Assembly: GCA_039683095.1 (NCBI GenBank)
Contig: JBDKSB010000012.1
Coordinates: 342,293-406,292 of the forward strand
Direction of reading: 5' to 3'
Origin: Acidobacteriota bacterium
GTDB lineage: Bacteria; Acidobacteriota; Aminicenantia; Aminicenantales; Saccharicenantaceae
Length of the DNA stretch: 64,000 bases
The position numbers and the translations under genes are program-made. Shown here in pieces: positions 16,297 through 25,129 of the stretch. Numbering within the stretch: position 1 is the stretch's first letter; every line of letters begins with the position of its first letter. The notes below the pieces were generated by a model, which was not told the origin of the DNA, did no database searches, and saw nothing but the letters and a program-made list of their open reading frames with translations.

Positions 16297-18492
16297 GTGG
16301 GTGAATGCCTGGAACGCCGGGGCGGGAATTTCCGCCAGTTCGGCCCGGTCTTCCTTCTTTGTCTTCTCGCGACCGTCCTCTCCCCGTCCGTGGCGGCGGC
16401 CGCCGCCCCGCCGGCGAAGCTCAGCCTGCTCGTCGTCACGATAGACACCCTGCGGGCCGACCATGTCGGGGCCTACGGTGACAGGGAGGCCCGGACGCCG
16501 GCGCTGGACGGGCTGGCCCGGCGCGGGGTCAGGTTCGACCAGGCGTTCAGCCACGTCCCGCTCACCCTGCCCTCCCACTGCACGCTGTTCACGGGCCTCC
16601 TGCCCGCTTCCCACGGCGTCCGCGACAACGGCCAGCGGCTCGGCCCGGGCCCGGCGACCCTGGCCGAGGCGGCCCGCGCCCGGGGCTACGCCACGGCCGC
16701 CGTCGTGGGCGCTTTTCCCCTGGATTCGCGGTTCGGGCTGGCCCGGGGCTTCGACCTCTACGACGACCTCTACGGGAGCCGCAACAAGGCCCGCGACCTG
16801 GCCTTCGTCGAGCGGCGCGGCGGGGATGTCAGCGAGAGGGCCGGCCGATGGATCCGTGGACGCGGCCGGGAGCCCTTCTTCCTCTGGGCCCACTACTTCG
16901 ACCCGCACGCGCCCTACGACCCGCCGCCCCCCTACGACAGGGACTTCGCCGGCCGGGAGTACGACGGCGAGATCGCCTACGCGGATGCCTGCCTGGGCCG
17001 GCTCCTCGCGGCGCTCGACGAGGCCGGGCGGACGGCTGACACGCTGATCGTGGTGACCTCCGATCACGGCGAGGGGCTGGGAGATCACGAGGAGAAGACC
17101 CACGGCATTTTCATCTACGACGCGACGCTCCGCGTTCCGTTGATCGTCGCCGGGCCGGGCATCCGGCCCGGAGGCCGGACCGTCGGGGCCCAGGCCGGCC
17201 TGGTCGACGTCCTCCCGACCGTTCTCGAGCTCCTGGGCTGGCCGGCCCCGAAGGGCCTGCCCGGCCGGTCGCTCGTCCCGCTGCTGACCCGCCCGGACGC
17301 CGGACGGACGGAAGCGGGGCGCGCGATCTACGTCGAGTCGATGAGCCCTCTCCTCGGCCGCAACTGGGCTCCGCTCCGCGGCCTGCGCACGCCCTCGTGG
17401 AAATACGTCGACGCCCCGGCCGCCGAGCTCTACGACGTCGCGGCCGATCCCGGCGAGACCCGGAATCTCCTGGACAAGCGCCCGGACGTAGCCGGGCGGC
17501 TCCGCCGCGATCTGGAGGCCGAGGTCCGGCGCCAGGCCGCGGGGTCTGCCGGGCCGCCGCAGGGGCCGGGACCAGGCCGAGAGGCCCGCGAGAAGCTCCG
17601 GGCCCTCGGCTACGTCGTCGGCGGCGCCGCCGCCGCGGCCGGCGGACCCCGGCCGGATCCCAAGACGATGATCGGCCTCGACAACCTCTTCAACGAGGCC
17701 GCGAACGCCTCGGCGGCCGGCCGGCTCGAGGAGGCCGAGGCGATCTACGGGGACCTGCTGCGCCGCGAGCCCGGGGACATCGTCGTCTACGATCATGCCG
17801 CCTACAACCTGACGAAGATGAACAAGGGGGACGAGGCCATCCGCATGCTGGAGGAGGCCGTCGGCCGCGGCCTGGTCAACGGCCAGGTCCTGGCCCATCT
17901 CGGCCTCTGCTTGCAGGAGGCCGGCCGGCTCGAGGAGTCCATCCGCGTCCTGGAGAGGGCCCTGGCCCTCGACCCGGACGCCGCCGAGACCCACAACGAT
18001 CTCGGGGTCAGCCTCTACAAGAGCGGACGGCTAGAGGACGCGGCCGCGGCCTTTCGGCGATCGCTGACCCTCGACCCGCACGACGCCATGGCCGCGAACA
18101 ACCTGGCGAACGCCCTCCTGGCCCTGAAGAGATACGACGAGGCGGCGGCCCAGTACGGCTCGGCCATCGCGCTGGACGGCGACCTGGCCTCGGCCCGCAA
18201 CGGCCTGGCCGCGGTCCTGTACCGCCAGGGCCGGATCGATGAGGCCGTGAAGTCCTGGGAGAAGTCCCTCGAGCTCGACCCCGGGCTGGCGAACGCCCTC
18301 TACAACCTCGGGCGGGCCTATCTCCGGATGGGCCGCAGGGAAGAGGCCCTCGGCCTCTTCGAGCGTTACGTCCGCTGCGCCTCGCCCCGCGACGAGGCCA
18401 AGGACATCGACGAGGTCCGGGGCGTCATCGAAAGGCTCAGGAAGGAGCTCCGGCCGGCGATCTCTTCTCCAGGGACTCGACCAGCTTCCTGA
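16297..18492 (+). CDS. Sulfatase-fold (alkaline phosphatase superfamily) hydrolase fused to C-terminal TPR repeats
   Basis: A 731-residue protein with a hydrophobic segment at about 17-37 (signal peptide or anchor). Residues about 42-400 form a sulfatase-type domain: VVTIDTLRADHVGAYG with metal ligand D50, and a second metal site at SDHGEGLGDHEEKTHG. The class I sulfatase CxPxR formylglycine motif is absent. In its place is LTLPSHCTLFTG (T90 to G101), which lines up with the TxPxH...TG segment of nucleotide pyrophosphatase/phosphodiesterases, so T90 is the likely nucleophile. About seven TPR units follow from residue 470. It could be a phosphodiesterase or transferase rather than a true sulfatase. 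Its 3' end overlaps the convergent GWxTD gene by 56 bp. Confidence 0.88.
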   Translation: MGECLERRGGNFRQFGPVFLLCLLATVLSPSVAAAAAPPAKLSLLVVTIDTLRADHVGAYGDREARTPALDGLARRGVRFDQAFSHVPLTLPSHCTLFTGLLPASHGVRDNGQRLGPGPATLAEAARARGYATAAVVGAFPLDSRFGLARGFDLYDDLYGSRNKARDLAFVERRGGDVSERAGRWIRGRGREPFFLWAHYFDPHAPYDPPPPYDRDFAGREYDGEIAYADACLGRLLAALDEAGRTADTLIVVTSDHGEGLGDHEEKTHGIFIYDATLRVPLIVAGPGIRPGGRTVGAQAGLVDVLPTVLELLGWPAPKGLPGRSLVPLLTRPDAGRTEAGRAIYVESMSPLLGRNWAPLRGLRTPSWKYVDAPAAELYDVAADPGETRNLLDKRPDVAGRLRRDLEAEVRRQAAGSAGPPQGPGPGREAREKLRALGYVVGGAAAAAGGPRPDPKTMIGLDNLFNEAANASAAGRLEEAEAIYGDLLRREPGDIVVYDHAAYNLTKMNKGDEAIRMLEEAVGRGLVNGQVLAHLGLCLQEAGRLEESIRVLERALALDPDAAETHNDLGVSLYKSGRLEDAAAAFRRSLTLDPHDAMAANNLANALLALKRYDEAAAQYGSAIALDGDLASARNGLAAVLYRQGRIDEAVKSWEKSLELDPGLANALYNLGRAYLRMGRREEALGLFERYVRCASPRDEAKDIDEVRGVIERLRKELRPAISSPGTRPAS

Positions 18493-20524
18493 TGCGGTCC
18501 TGGCCGGGGCTGATCTCGAGCGATCTCTTCCAGACCGCCAGCGCCTCCTCGGTCCGGCCCAGCTTGAGGCAGCAATCGCCGAGCGAGTTCATGACGTTGA
18601 TGTTCGAGCCGTAGGCCGCCAGGTAGTCCTGGTAGAAGATCACGGCCGCGCCGGGATCACCCTGGGCCTCGGCCGCCTGGCCGAGGAGCCCGGAGAACTC
18701 GTGCCGGGCCTTGTCCTTGAACAGCGGCTCGGCGATCGCCCGCAGGCCGGCGAAGTCCTTTGTCGTCAGCAGCCACTTGCAGTAATCCAGGGCCAGCTTG
18801 GCCGATCCGGGCGAGGCCTTGAAGGCCTTCGCCAGCCACCGCCCCGCTTCGGGCAGGGCGCCGCTCGCCAGGTACTGGTTGCCGATCATGTTGTCGTAGA
18901 CCGGATCGCCCGGCGGCGGCAGGGGGTAGGACACGACGAAGGGGCGCGGCAGCGTTTCGGCGTGCGAGACGTAGAATCCCGCTTCCCGCGACGCCACGGT
19001 CGCGCCCGCCTGGTCGAGGACCTCGACCCGGGCCGTGTACAGGGCCGGGGCCAGGGAGGCGAGGGGCACGGCCTCGAAGACGTCGGGCAAGCCGGCCGTC
19101 TCGGCCAGGGAGCGGCGCGTCTCGAAGACGACCTTCTTGTCGTCGGAGACGGCGATCCGCAGGGCGCCCGATCGCCGCAAGGACGGGCCGAGGCCGAGGG
19201 CCTGGCAGAAAAGATAAAGCGTGTCCGACCGCGCGAAATCGGCCCGGGGCGAGAGCACGAACTGGCGGGCGCCGAAAAGATAAGGCTTGCTCTTGCCCTG
19301 ATAGGACGAGTTCTCGACCGTCCGGTTGGCCAGGACCAGGGGGCCGATCTCGGGCCCGCCCGGAGGCGTGATCGTGATCTTGGCTTCGGCGGACGTGAAG
19401 TCCTTGGAGGCCGCGTTCTTGACCAGGACGCTCAGGTTGTAGGAGCCCTCGATCAGGGGGAAAAGGTCCTGGAAGCTGAAGAGCTTCGTCTTCAGATTCT
19501 CCATCTGCTCGCCGCTGAACTCCATCGGCAGCAGGCGTTCGCCCTGGTGGACGGCCCGGCCGCGGTCGTCGGAGACGAGGAGGTTGATCTGCAGCGTCGT
19601 CGCGTATCGGTCGCCGCGCCGTTCGAAGGAAAGCTTGGACGGCTCGATGAGATAGTGGACGAACGCGATCCCCGACGGGTCGCGGAAGACATGGACGGCG
19701 AAATCGTTGTCGACGTAGTTGGCCGTGTACTCCACGCCGACGGAGTCCTTGTACTTGAGGAACTTCTCGGCGTAGATGTCCTTGACCTTTTCCCGGGGCA
19801 CCGAGGGGATCTGGGCCTGGATGAGGATCTCGGACGCGATCGAGGGCTGCGTGATCTGTCCGCTCTCGGACGGGATCAGGGACAGGGACACGCCGGCCAC
19901 GGCCGGCTCGATCGCCATGAGCTGCTTGAAGGCAGCGTAGGCGTCCGTCGGGTCGGCGTAGGAGTCGACCATCAGCTCCCTGGGGCCGTGGCTGACGGGG
20001 CTGTAGAGGACCCATTCGCCCACGCCGTCCTTCTTGAAGAAGACGACGTAGAAGGTGTTCGGCAGGCCGAGCTTGGCCATGCCGTCGTAGAACCAGAGGA
20101 TCGTCGGCCGCAGCTCGGTCGTGTTCTCGTACCGTTCGATCTGGTTCGGCATGCCGAGCGTGATGTAGACCTGGCCCATGGGCGTCCGCCAGCCGGGGCC
20201 GGGCGTGTCCCGCCCGAAGTTCTGATCGGCGTAGGCGATGCGCCGGTAGTGCTCCTTCTGGAACTCGTTCTCCGGCGTGTTCGGGTCGGGGTCGCGCTGC
20301 CTCCAGAAGGCCTCGATGAAGCGCTCCCGCTCCCGGTCGGTCGTGAGCTGGAGGAAGACCTCCTTCTCCTTCGGCGTGATGATGTAGACGACCTCCTCGT
20401 CGAGCCAGGTCCGATAGCGCTCCGGCAGGCCCCCCGCCTTCTTCGCGGTTTGGCCGCCGGAGGCGAGGCCGAAGCCGAGGCAGGCCAGCAGCGCGATGCC
20501 GATGATCACTTCCGTCCGTTTCAT
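18437..20524 (-). CDS. GWxTD domain protein with C-terminal TPR repeats, exported
   Basis: A 695-residue protein. Residues 1-22 form a signal peptide (MKRTEVIIGIALLACLGFGL). The N-terminal part (about 35-165) is a GWxTD domain, a family name taken from its signature, seen here as GPGWRTPMGQVYITLG after the conserved RDPxPxTPxNEFxxEHYRRI. The middle has Ig-like beta segments (about 190-500). Residues about 540-690 are TPR-like helices (EEALAVWKRSLEISPGQ). The family is common in Acidobacteriota and relatives, and its function is not established. It sits beside a sulfatase-fold/TPR gene (56-bp convergent overlap) and diverges from another TPR gene. The ATG at 20524 is the only plausible start. 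Confidence 0.88.
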   Translation of the reverse strand: MKRTEVIIGIALLACLGFGLASGGQTAKKAGGLPERYRTWLDEEVVYIITPKEKEVFLQLTTDRERERFIEAFWRQRDPDPNTPENEFQKEHYRRIAYADQNFGRDTPGPGWRTPMGQVYITLGMPNQIERYENTTELRPTILWFYDGMAKLGLPNTFYVVFFKKDGVGEWVLYSPVSHGPRELMVDSYADPTDAYAAFKQLMAIEPAVAGVSLSLIPSESGQITQPSIASEILIQAQIPSVPREKVKDIYAEKFLKYKDSVGVEYTANYVDNDFAVHVFRDPSGIAFVHYLIEPSKLSFERRGDRYATTLQINLLVSDDRGRAVHQGERLLPMEFSGEQMENLKTKLFSFQDLFPLIEGSYNLSVLVKNAASKDFTSAEAKITITPPGGPEIGPLVLANRTVENSSYQGKSKPYLFGARQFVLSPRADFARSDTLYLFCQALGLGPSLRRSGALRIAVSDDKKVVFETRRSLAETAGLPDVFEAVPLASLAPALYTARVEVLDQAGATVASREAGFYVSHAETLPRPFVVSYPLPPPGDPVYDNMIGNQYLASGALPEAGRWLAKAFKASPGSAKLALDYCKWLLTTKDFAGLRAIAEPLFKDKARHEFSGLLGQAAEAQGDPGAAVIFYQDYLAAYGSNINVMNSLGDCCLKLGRTEEALAVWKRSLEISPGQDRIRKLVESLEKRSPAGAPS

Positions 20525-20554
20525 GCGTCCTCCCAGTCGCCGCTCCGTCCCCCT

Positions 20555-20583
20555 TTGACGCCGGTCCAGTTAGGGATTACCAT
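20555..20583 (+). promoter_or_regulatory. Sigma70-like promoter for the TPR gene at 20629
   Basis: TTGACG (20555-20560), 17-bp spacer, TACCAT (20578-20583), about 45 nt before the start codon. Confidence 0.6.
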
Positions 20584-20628
20584 AGGGACGGCCGTCAGGC
20601 CATCCAGGTTTCTTGAGGAGGGGTGGAC

Positions 20629-21447
20629 ATGCTTTTGAGAACCGGTGTCGTCGTGTTCCTGTTCGCATCGATCGTCGGCGCGGGAGCCGGAGCCGCTCAG
20701 ATCGGGTTCAAACAGGACGAACGGGCCATGGTCCAGAAGTACAAGGCGTCCAACGCCAAGCTCGAGCAAGCCAAGGCTCTGTTCGCCAAGGGGAAATTCG
20801 ACCAGGCCGAAGCCAAGATCCGGGACTGCCTGGAGATGTTCCCCAAGAATCCCGACGCCCAGTACCTGCGGGCCCAGATCGAGCTCCGGCGGGGCGATCT
20901 CGGCCCCGCCCTGGCCTCGATCGAGGGAGCCGAGCGCTCGTTCACCGAGATCGGCCAGCTCTACAGCTTCACCCACCAGGAGATGATGAACGATCTCCGG
21001 GAACAGAAGGCCAAGCTCGAGGAGAGCATCCGGGCCGCCGAAGATGAGGTCGCCGTGCTCCGGGGCCAGCCGCGGTCGGAATCCACCGTGTCGGCCACGG
21101 CGGCCGCCGAGGGCCGGATGCAGCAGGACAAGAACCTCATCGCCCAGATCGACCGGCAGCTCGAGAACCCGGTGCCCCAAACGATGGGCCTGCCCGCCGT
21201 CTATCATTATATCCACGGCAACATCCTGTTCAAAATGAAGAAGTTCGCCGACGCCGCCCGCGAGTACCAGGAAACGGTCCGTCTCGATCCCGGGCACGGG
21301 GCCGCCTACAACAACCTGGCCAGCATCTATTTCGCCGCCGGTCACTATCAACAGGCCCTCGACTTCCTCAACCAGGCCGAGAAGAACGGCGTCAAGGTCA
21401 ATCCGGCCTTCAAGAAGGACCTGGAGCAGCGGCTGGCCGGGAAATAA
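20629..21447 (+). CDS. Secreted TPR protein
   Basis: A 272-residue product from ATG 20629. GAGGAGG sits 7-8 nt upstream of this ATG but only 2 nt from the in-frame GTG at 20623, so the ATG is preferred. Residues 1-22 are a signal peptide. TPR-like units lie at about 40-110 (KLEQAKALFAKGKFDQAEAK, then DAQYLRAQIELRRGDLGPAL) and about 190-255 (ADAAREYQETVRLDPGHGAA), separated by a charged helical stretch. The protein is probably a periplasmic protein-protein interaction factor. It is monocistronic, bounded by a promoter and a perfect hairpin terminator. Confidence 0.85.
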   Translation: MLLRTGVVVFLFASIVGAGAGAAQIGFKQDERAMVQKYKASNAKLEQAKALFAKGKFDQAEAKIRDCLEMFPKNPDAQYLRAQIELRRGDLGPALASIEGAERSFTEIGQLYSFTHQEMMNDLREQKAKLEESIRAAEDEVAVLRGQPRSESTVSATAAAEGRMQQDKNLIAQIDRQLENPVPQTMGLPAVYHYIHGNILFKMKKFADAAREYQETVRLDPGHGAAYNNLASIYFAAGHYQQALDFLNQAEKNGVKVNPAFKKDLEQRLAGK

Positions 21448-21456
21448 GCGAAAAGG

Positions 21457-21490
21457 AAGGCCCGCCCCCGCGGACGCGGGGGCGGGCCTT
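21457..21490. terminator. Bidirectional hairpin terminator between convergent genes
   Basis: AAGGCCCGCCCCCGC, loop GGAC, GCGGGGGCGGGCCTT: a perfect 15-bp stem between the TPR stop (21447) and the stop of the minus-strand receptor (21513). The arms end in AA/TT only, so the U-tract is short. Confidence 0.85.
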
Positions 21491-21512
21491 GGCGCATCAT
21501 CGGTCGTGCGCT

Positions 21513-24500
21513 CTAGAACGAGAACCGGAGCCCGACGCGGGCGCTGATCGGCCCGTAGAAGTTCATTTTCTGCTTGAACCGGGGATCGAGAACGGGGGAG
21601 TAATCATTGATGTCCCAGCCGGAGCCGGAAGCGATGACATCTTCGGGGACCGTGACCGTGCCCTGGTTATAGATGGCGTAGATCCGCTGGGCCGTCTTCG
21701 TGTTGGTCACGTTGTCGACGTTCAGGTTGACCTCGAAGCTGTTCTTCCCGACCTTGAACTGGTAGGCCAGGTAGGCGTTGGCGAAGAGCGTGAACGGCGA
21801 CCGGCCCAGATCGTTCCGTCCGTTGGGCAGGTAGCCCTGGACGTCCAGGGCCCATTCCGTGGAGGTCGCCAGGCCCGAATAGGCGTTGACGATGAGCCCC
21901 GCGGTCAGGCCGAACGGGAGCGTGTAGGAACCGTAGGCCTTGAAGTAATGCGTCCGGTCGCCGGGCAGGACGCCGTCGACAGGCTTGAGGTTCCGGTCGA
22001 AGGCCAGGTACCAGAGGTCGAAGTACCGTTCGGTGTTCGGGTCGGTGCGGCCGTATTCGTCGCCCGAGGCCAGGCCGTTGTAGTTGCCCCACAGCCGGCT
22101 CCAGGTGTAGGAGAAGCCGGCCATCCAGGCGTTGGAGAACCTCTTGTCAACGGCGAAGTTGACGCCGTAGTAGTTCCTCGTGGCCTTCGGGCAATCCGGG
22201 GCGTTGGCCGGGATCAGCCCCGCGGCCCGGGCGGCGGCGTACTTCTCCTTGATGAAGGCCCCGCCGGGATTGGTCGTGTAGTAGAACTCGCCCTCGGGGA
22301 GCAGGACGCCGATGTCCTCGATGGCCCAGAGCAGGTGCTTGTTGACGAACCGGAGCGACACCGACAGGTCCGTCATCAGCTTCTTCTCGACGCCGAGGCT
22401 GATCTCCCGCATGCTCATCGGCTTCATGCCGGGATCGGTCGAGTCGAACGAGACCGGCCGGAAATCGAAGGTGTACGGGGCCGGCAGGAGGAAATCGCCC
22501 GGGAAGTAGCCGTCGACGCCGATCTTGTCCCACTCGTACGTGTCGAGCTTGTAGTAGGTGCTTTTCCACTTGAAGCCGCCGTAGGAGCCGGCCGCCATCT
22601 GCAGCTTCATGACGTCGTAGAACCAGCCCAGCGATCCGAAGACCTTGAGGGTCGAGTCGCCGAAAACGTCATAGACGAAGCCGAAGCGCGGCGCCAGCTT
22701 GTCGCCGAAGCCGAACTTGACCGCCTTGATGTTCTCGAACTCCGGATTGCCCGTGGCGTAGGAGGGGATGTACTCGGACTCGGTGCGCAGGCCCAGGTTG
22801 ATCGTGAACCGGTCCTTGATCGTCCAGGAATCCTGGATGTAGAGGGCCCAGCGGTTGCTGTAGGCGTCGTAGAAATCGCCGTAGGGACCGGTCACGTCGT
22901 TGCCGCGGACGCCGTAGTAGCCGTAGTTGCCGCGGCCATAGTTGACGCTGTAGGCGACGAAGTCGCGATTCCAGCCGAAGAAGAGCACGGGATAGTTCGC
23001 CGTGGCGTCGTAGTTCTGACCCTGGCGGACCCACTGTGCGCCGATCTTGAAGGCGTGCTCGCCGCCGGCCGTGAGGTAGTAGGTCAGGTCGGCGTTGACG
23101 CTGTACTTCTCGTTGAGGGATTTGTTCACGACCGGCGAGTTGGCCCGGGCGTAGTTATAGTAGCCGGTCGGCCTCTGGTATTCCACCGGGACCGGGGTCC
23201 CGTCCAGCCCGACCAGGCCGATGTTGGTCGTCCGGAAGTAGCCGCCGGGCGCTTCGGTCAGGAACTGGAAGCAGGGCGTGGTGGGCGCCACGAGCTGATT
23301 GTTCTGGTTGGTCATGAAATACCCGCCGCGGAGCGACACGAAGAGGTTGTTGGTCAGGGTGATGTCGGCCGTGGCGCTGGCCGAGTAGTTGGGATAGGTG
23401 AAGCCGTAGTCGTCGTAGGAAACGGTCGGGTTGGGGTCGCCGTACGCGTTCGACAGGTCGCCCTTGTACTCGTACCAGTTGTTGACGAACGAGGCGGAGA
23501 GGCGCACGTTCTTGAAGGGCTGGGAGGTCAGCTTGGCGTTGAAGTTGATGTTCGTCTGTCTACGGAACCAGTCCCTCGTGGCATCGACCGTGACGCCGTC
23601 GCTGGTGTAGTTGACGGTCCGGGTGTTACCGTAGAACACCGGCAGGAACGACCCGAAGAACCAGAGCTTATCCTTGATGATATAGCCGCCCAGGCTAGCG
23701 CCGACCTCGAACCGGTTGTCCCGGTTCCGCCCGGTCAGGACCTCGTACGGGTAATAGGTCGCGACCGAGTCGTCGGCCAGGTTGAGCTCCAGCGTCTCGC
23801 GGTACTTGTCGCGGAGCGGAGACCCGCTGTAGTAGCCGACCACCTCGCCGTGGAACTCGTTGCCGCCGGAGCGGGTGATGACGCTGACGACGCCGCCCAG
23901 CGAGCCGCCGAATTCGGCCTGATACCCGGAGGCCTTGACCTGGACCTCGTCGACGAACTCGAAGGCCGCGCCCTGGGCGCGGTCGCCGTAGACGATGTCC
24001 GTGACGTCGGTGCCGTCGATGTAATAGACGTTCTCCAGGCCCGACGCGCCGTCGACCGACGTGCCGCCGATGATGCTCTCGTTGGAAACGCCGGGGATGG
24101 CCGTGATCAGCGAATCGAAGTCGCGGCCCTTGGGCAGGTTGTCGAAGACCTCCTTGGTCATCGTCATCCCCTTGACCGTGCTCTTGACGTCGATCAAGGG
24201 CGATTTGCCGACGACCGTGATCTGCTCCGCCAGCGTCCCGACCTGCAGGGTCTCATGAAGCGTGATCGTCTGCTCCAGGCTGACGATGATGCCCTCGCGG
24301 ACGAGGGTCTGGAAGCCCTGGAGCGAGAAGACGACCTTGTAGGTGCCGGGCACCAGGCCCATGAGGCGGAACGTGCCCGTCGAGTCGGACACGGCGGTGG
24401 CCTGGCCGACCATCTTGGGAGACGTCGCGATGACGCTCACCCCGGGCAGCGGATTGCCTTCGGAATCGCTGACGACGCCGAAGAGCTTGGCGTTGACCTG

Positions 24501-24566
24501 CTGAGCGAGCCCGAAGCTGGCGATCGCGAGCAGGAACACCGCTAAAATCGCTACTTTCTTACCCAT
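21513..24566 (-). CDS. TonB-dependent receptor with N-terminal carboxypeptidase-regulatory domain
   Basis: A 1017-residue outer-membrane receptor. Residues 1-21 are a signal peptide (AIASFGLAQQ). About 25-110 is a CarboxypepD_reg domain (GVVSDSEGNPLPGVSVIA, GTYKVVFSLQGFQTLV). The plug domain carries VYYIDGTDVTD and GSLGGVVSVITRSGGNEFHG, and a long barrel ends VGLRFSF with the C-terminal Phe. It shares architecture and plug motifs with the receptor at 13368-16220 but is clearly divergent. GGGGGAAAG upstream of the ATG serves as ribosome-binding site. The substrate cannot be read from sequence. A perfect hairpin terminator lies 23 bp beyond its stop. Confidence 0.94.
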   Translation of the reverse strand: MGKKVAILAVFLLAIASFGLAQQVNAKLFGVVSDSEGNPLPGVSVIATSPKMVGQATAVSDSTGTFRLMGLVPGTYKVVFSLQGFQTLVREGIIVSLEQTITLHETLQVGTLAEQITVVGKSPLIDVKSTVKGMTMTKEVFDNLPKGRDFDSLITAIPGVSNESIIGGTSVDGASGLENVYYIDGTDVTDIVYGDRAQGAAFEFVDEVQVKASGYQAEFGGSLGGVVSVITRSGGNEFHGEVVGYYSGSPLRDKYRETLELNLADDSVATYYPYEVLTGRNRDNRFEVGASLGGYIIKDKLWFFGSFLPVFYGNTRTVNYTSDGVTVDATRDWFRRQTNINFNAKLTSQPFKNVRLSASFVNNWYEYKGDLSNAYGDPNPTVSYDDYGFTYPNYSASATADITLTNNLFVSLRGGYFMTNQNNQLVAPTTPCFQFLTEAPGGYFRTTNIGLVGLDGTPVPVEYQRPTGYYNYARANSPVVNKSLNEKYSVNADLTYYLTAGGEHAFKIGAQWVRQGQNYDATANYPVLFFGWNRDFVAYSVNYGRGNYGYYGVRGNDVTGPYGDFYDAYSNRWALYIQDSWTIKDRFTINLGLRTESEYIPSYATGNPEFENIKAVKFGFGDKLAPRFGFVYDVFGDSTLKVFGSLGWFYDVMKLQMAAGSYGGFKWKSTYYKLDTYEWDKIGVDGYFPGDFLLPAPYTFDFRPVSFDSTDPGMKPMSMREISLGVEKKLMTDLSVSLRFVNKHLLWAIEDIGVLLPEGEFYYTTNPGGAFIKEKYAAARAAGLIPANAPDCPKATRNYYGVNFAVDKRFSNAWMAGFSYTWSRLWGNYNGLASGDEYGRTDPNTERYFDLWYLAFDRNLKPVDGVLPGDRTHYFKAYGSYTLPFGLTAGLIVNAYSGLATSTEWALDVQGYLPNGRNDLGRSPFTLFANAYLAYQFKVGKNSFEVNLNVDNVTNTKTAQRIYAIYNQGTVTVPEDVIASGSGWDINDYSPVLDPRFKQKMNFYGPISARVGLRFSF

Positions 24567-24913
24567 TCTTTCTTTCCCCCTTTCTCATGGATGGAAAACG
24601 GAATGCCCCTTTTCCCCCAATAGTGGTTCTTTCTCCCGGATCGATCACCTCCTTCTCGAGTCCCCCTTCAGCGCAGGCCGCGGTTTCTAAAGCGGAGCCA
24701 GGCCCCGGGACGTCGATCTTATTAACCGGCCGTTTCCATTTTTAGCAATAAGCGTGCCATGGCTGGAAAGGGGGTATTTTATTTATATTCTGACATTTAA
24801 AAAGTTCAGATTTTCGAATTTTATCCAACGGGATGTAGCCATCTGAAAGATTGAATAAGTCGCCGAAAATATTCGAATTTTTGAACGTGGCGAACCGTTA
24901 TGCTCGCCGTTTT

Positions 24914-24979
24914 GGGGACACGTGCGCACCTGTCCCCGACAGCGCCAACAGCAGCGGGGACGCGCACCTGCGTGTCCCC
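24914..24979. repeat. Pair of REP-like palindromes
   Basis: GGGGACA...TGTCCCC (24914-24937) forms a perfect 7-bp stem. GGGGACGCG...CGTGTCCCC (24956-24979) forms a 9-bp stem with one G-T wobble. The two units are 42 bp apart and share GCGCACCTG, as in tandem REP/BIME elements. No REP-associated transposase is in the window. Confidence 0.75.
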
Positions 24980-25075
24980 GGTCGGCAGCGGCGGGAGGCC
25001 GGGCTGAAGACGGAGCACGGCCCGTTCTGAAGGAGGGATCAGGCCGGGATGGCCCGAAAGAGGTGAGCGGCCAAG

Positions 25076-25123
25076 GCCCGCAGCGGCCCGGGCTCAGGCC
25101 CGGCTGGCGGTGATGACGCGGGG
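25076..25123 (-). repeat. 48-bp near-duplicate of the prmC 3' end
   Basis: Matches 29217-29264 at 44 of 48 positions without gaps, in the same orientation. The other copy encodes the last residues of PrmC (PRVITARRA) plus 18 bases beyond its stop. This copy starts 6 bases past the stop of the FecR gene. Read as minus-strand RNA it can form a CCGGGC-CTGA-GCCCGG hairpin. Confidence 0.75.
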
Positions 25124-25129
25124 CGCCCG

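Larger units (their letters stand above)
24567..25129. other. Long intergenic region with AT-rich island and REP-like hairpins
   Basis: This 563-bp stretch has no credible gene. From about 24730 to 24905 the composition falls sharply in GC compared with its surroundings, with two copies of TTCGAATTTT at 24813-24822 and 24872-24881. Two REP-like hairpins follow at 24914-24979, and a 48-bp near-copy of the prmC 3' end at 25076-25123. The promoter of the receptor gene probably lies in the AT-rich part, but I cannot place it with confidence. Confidence 0.6.
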
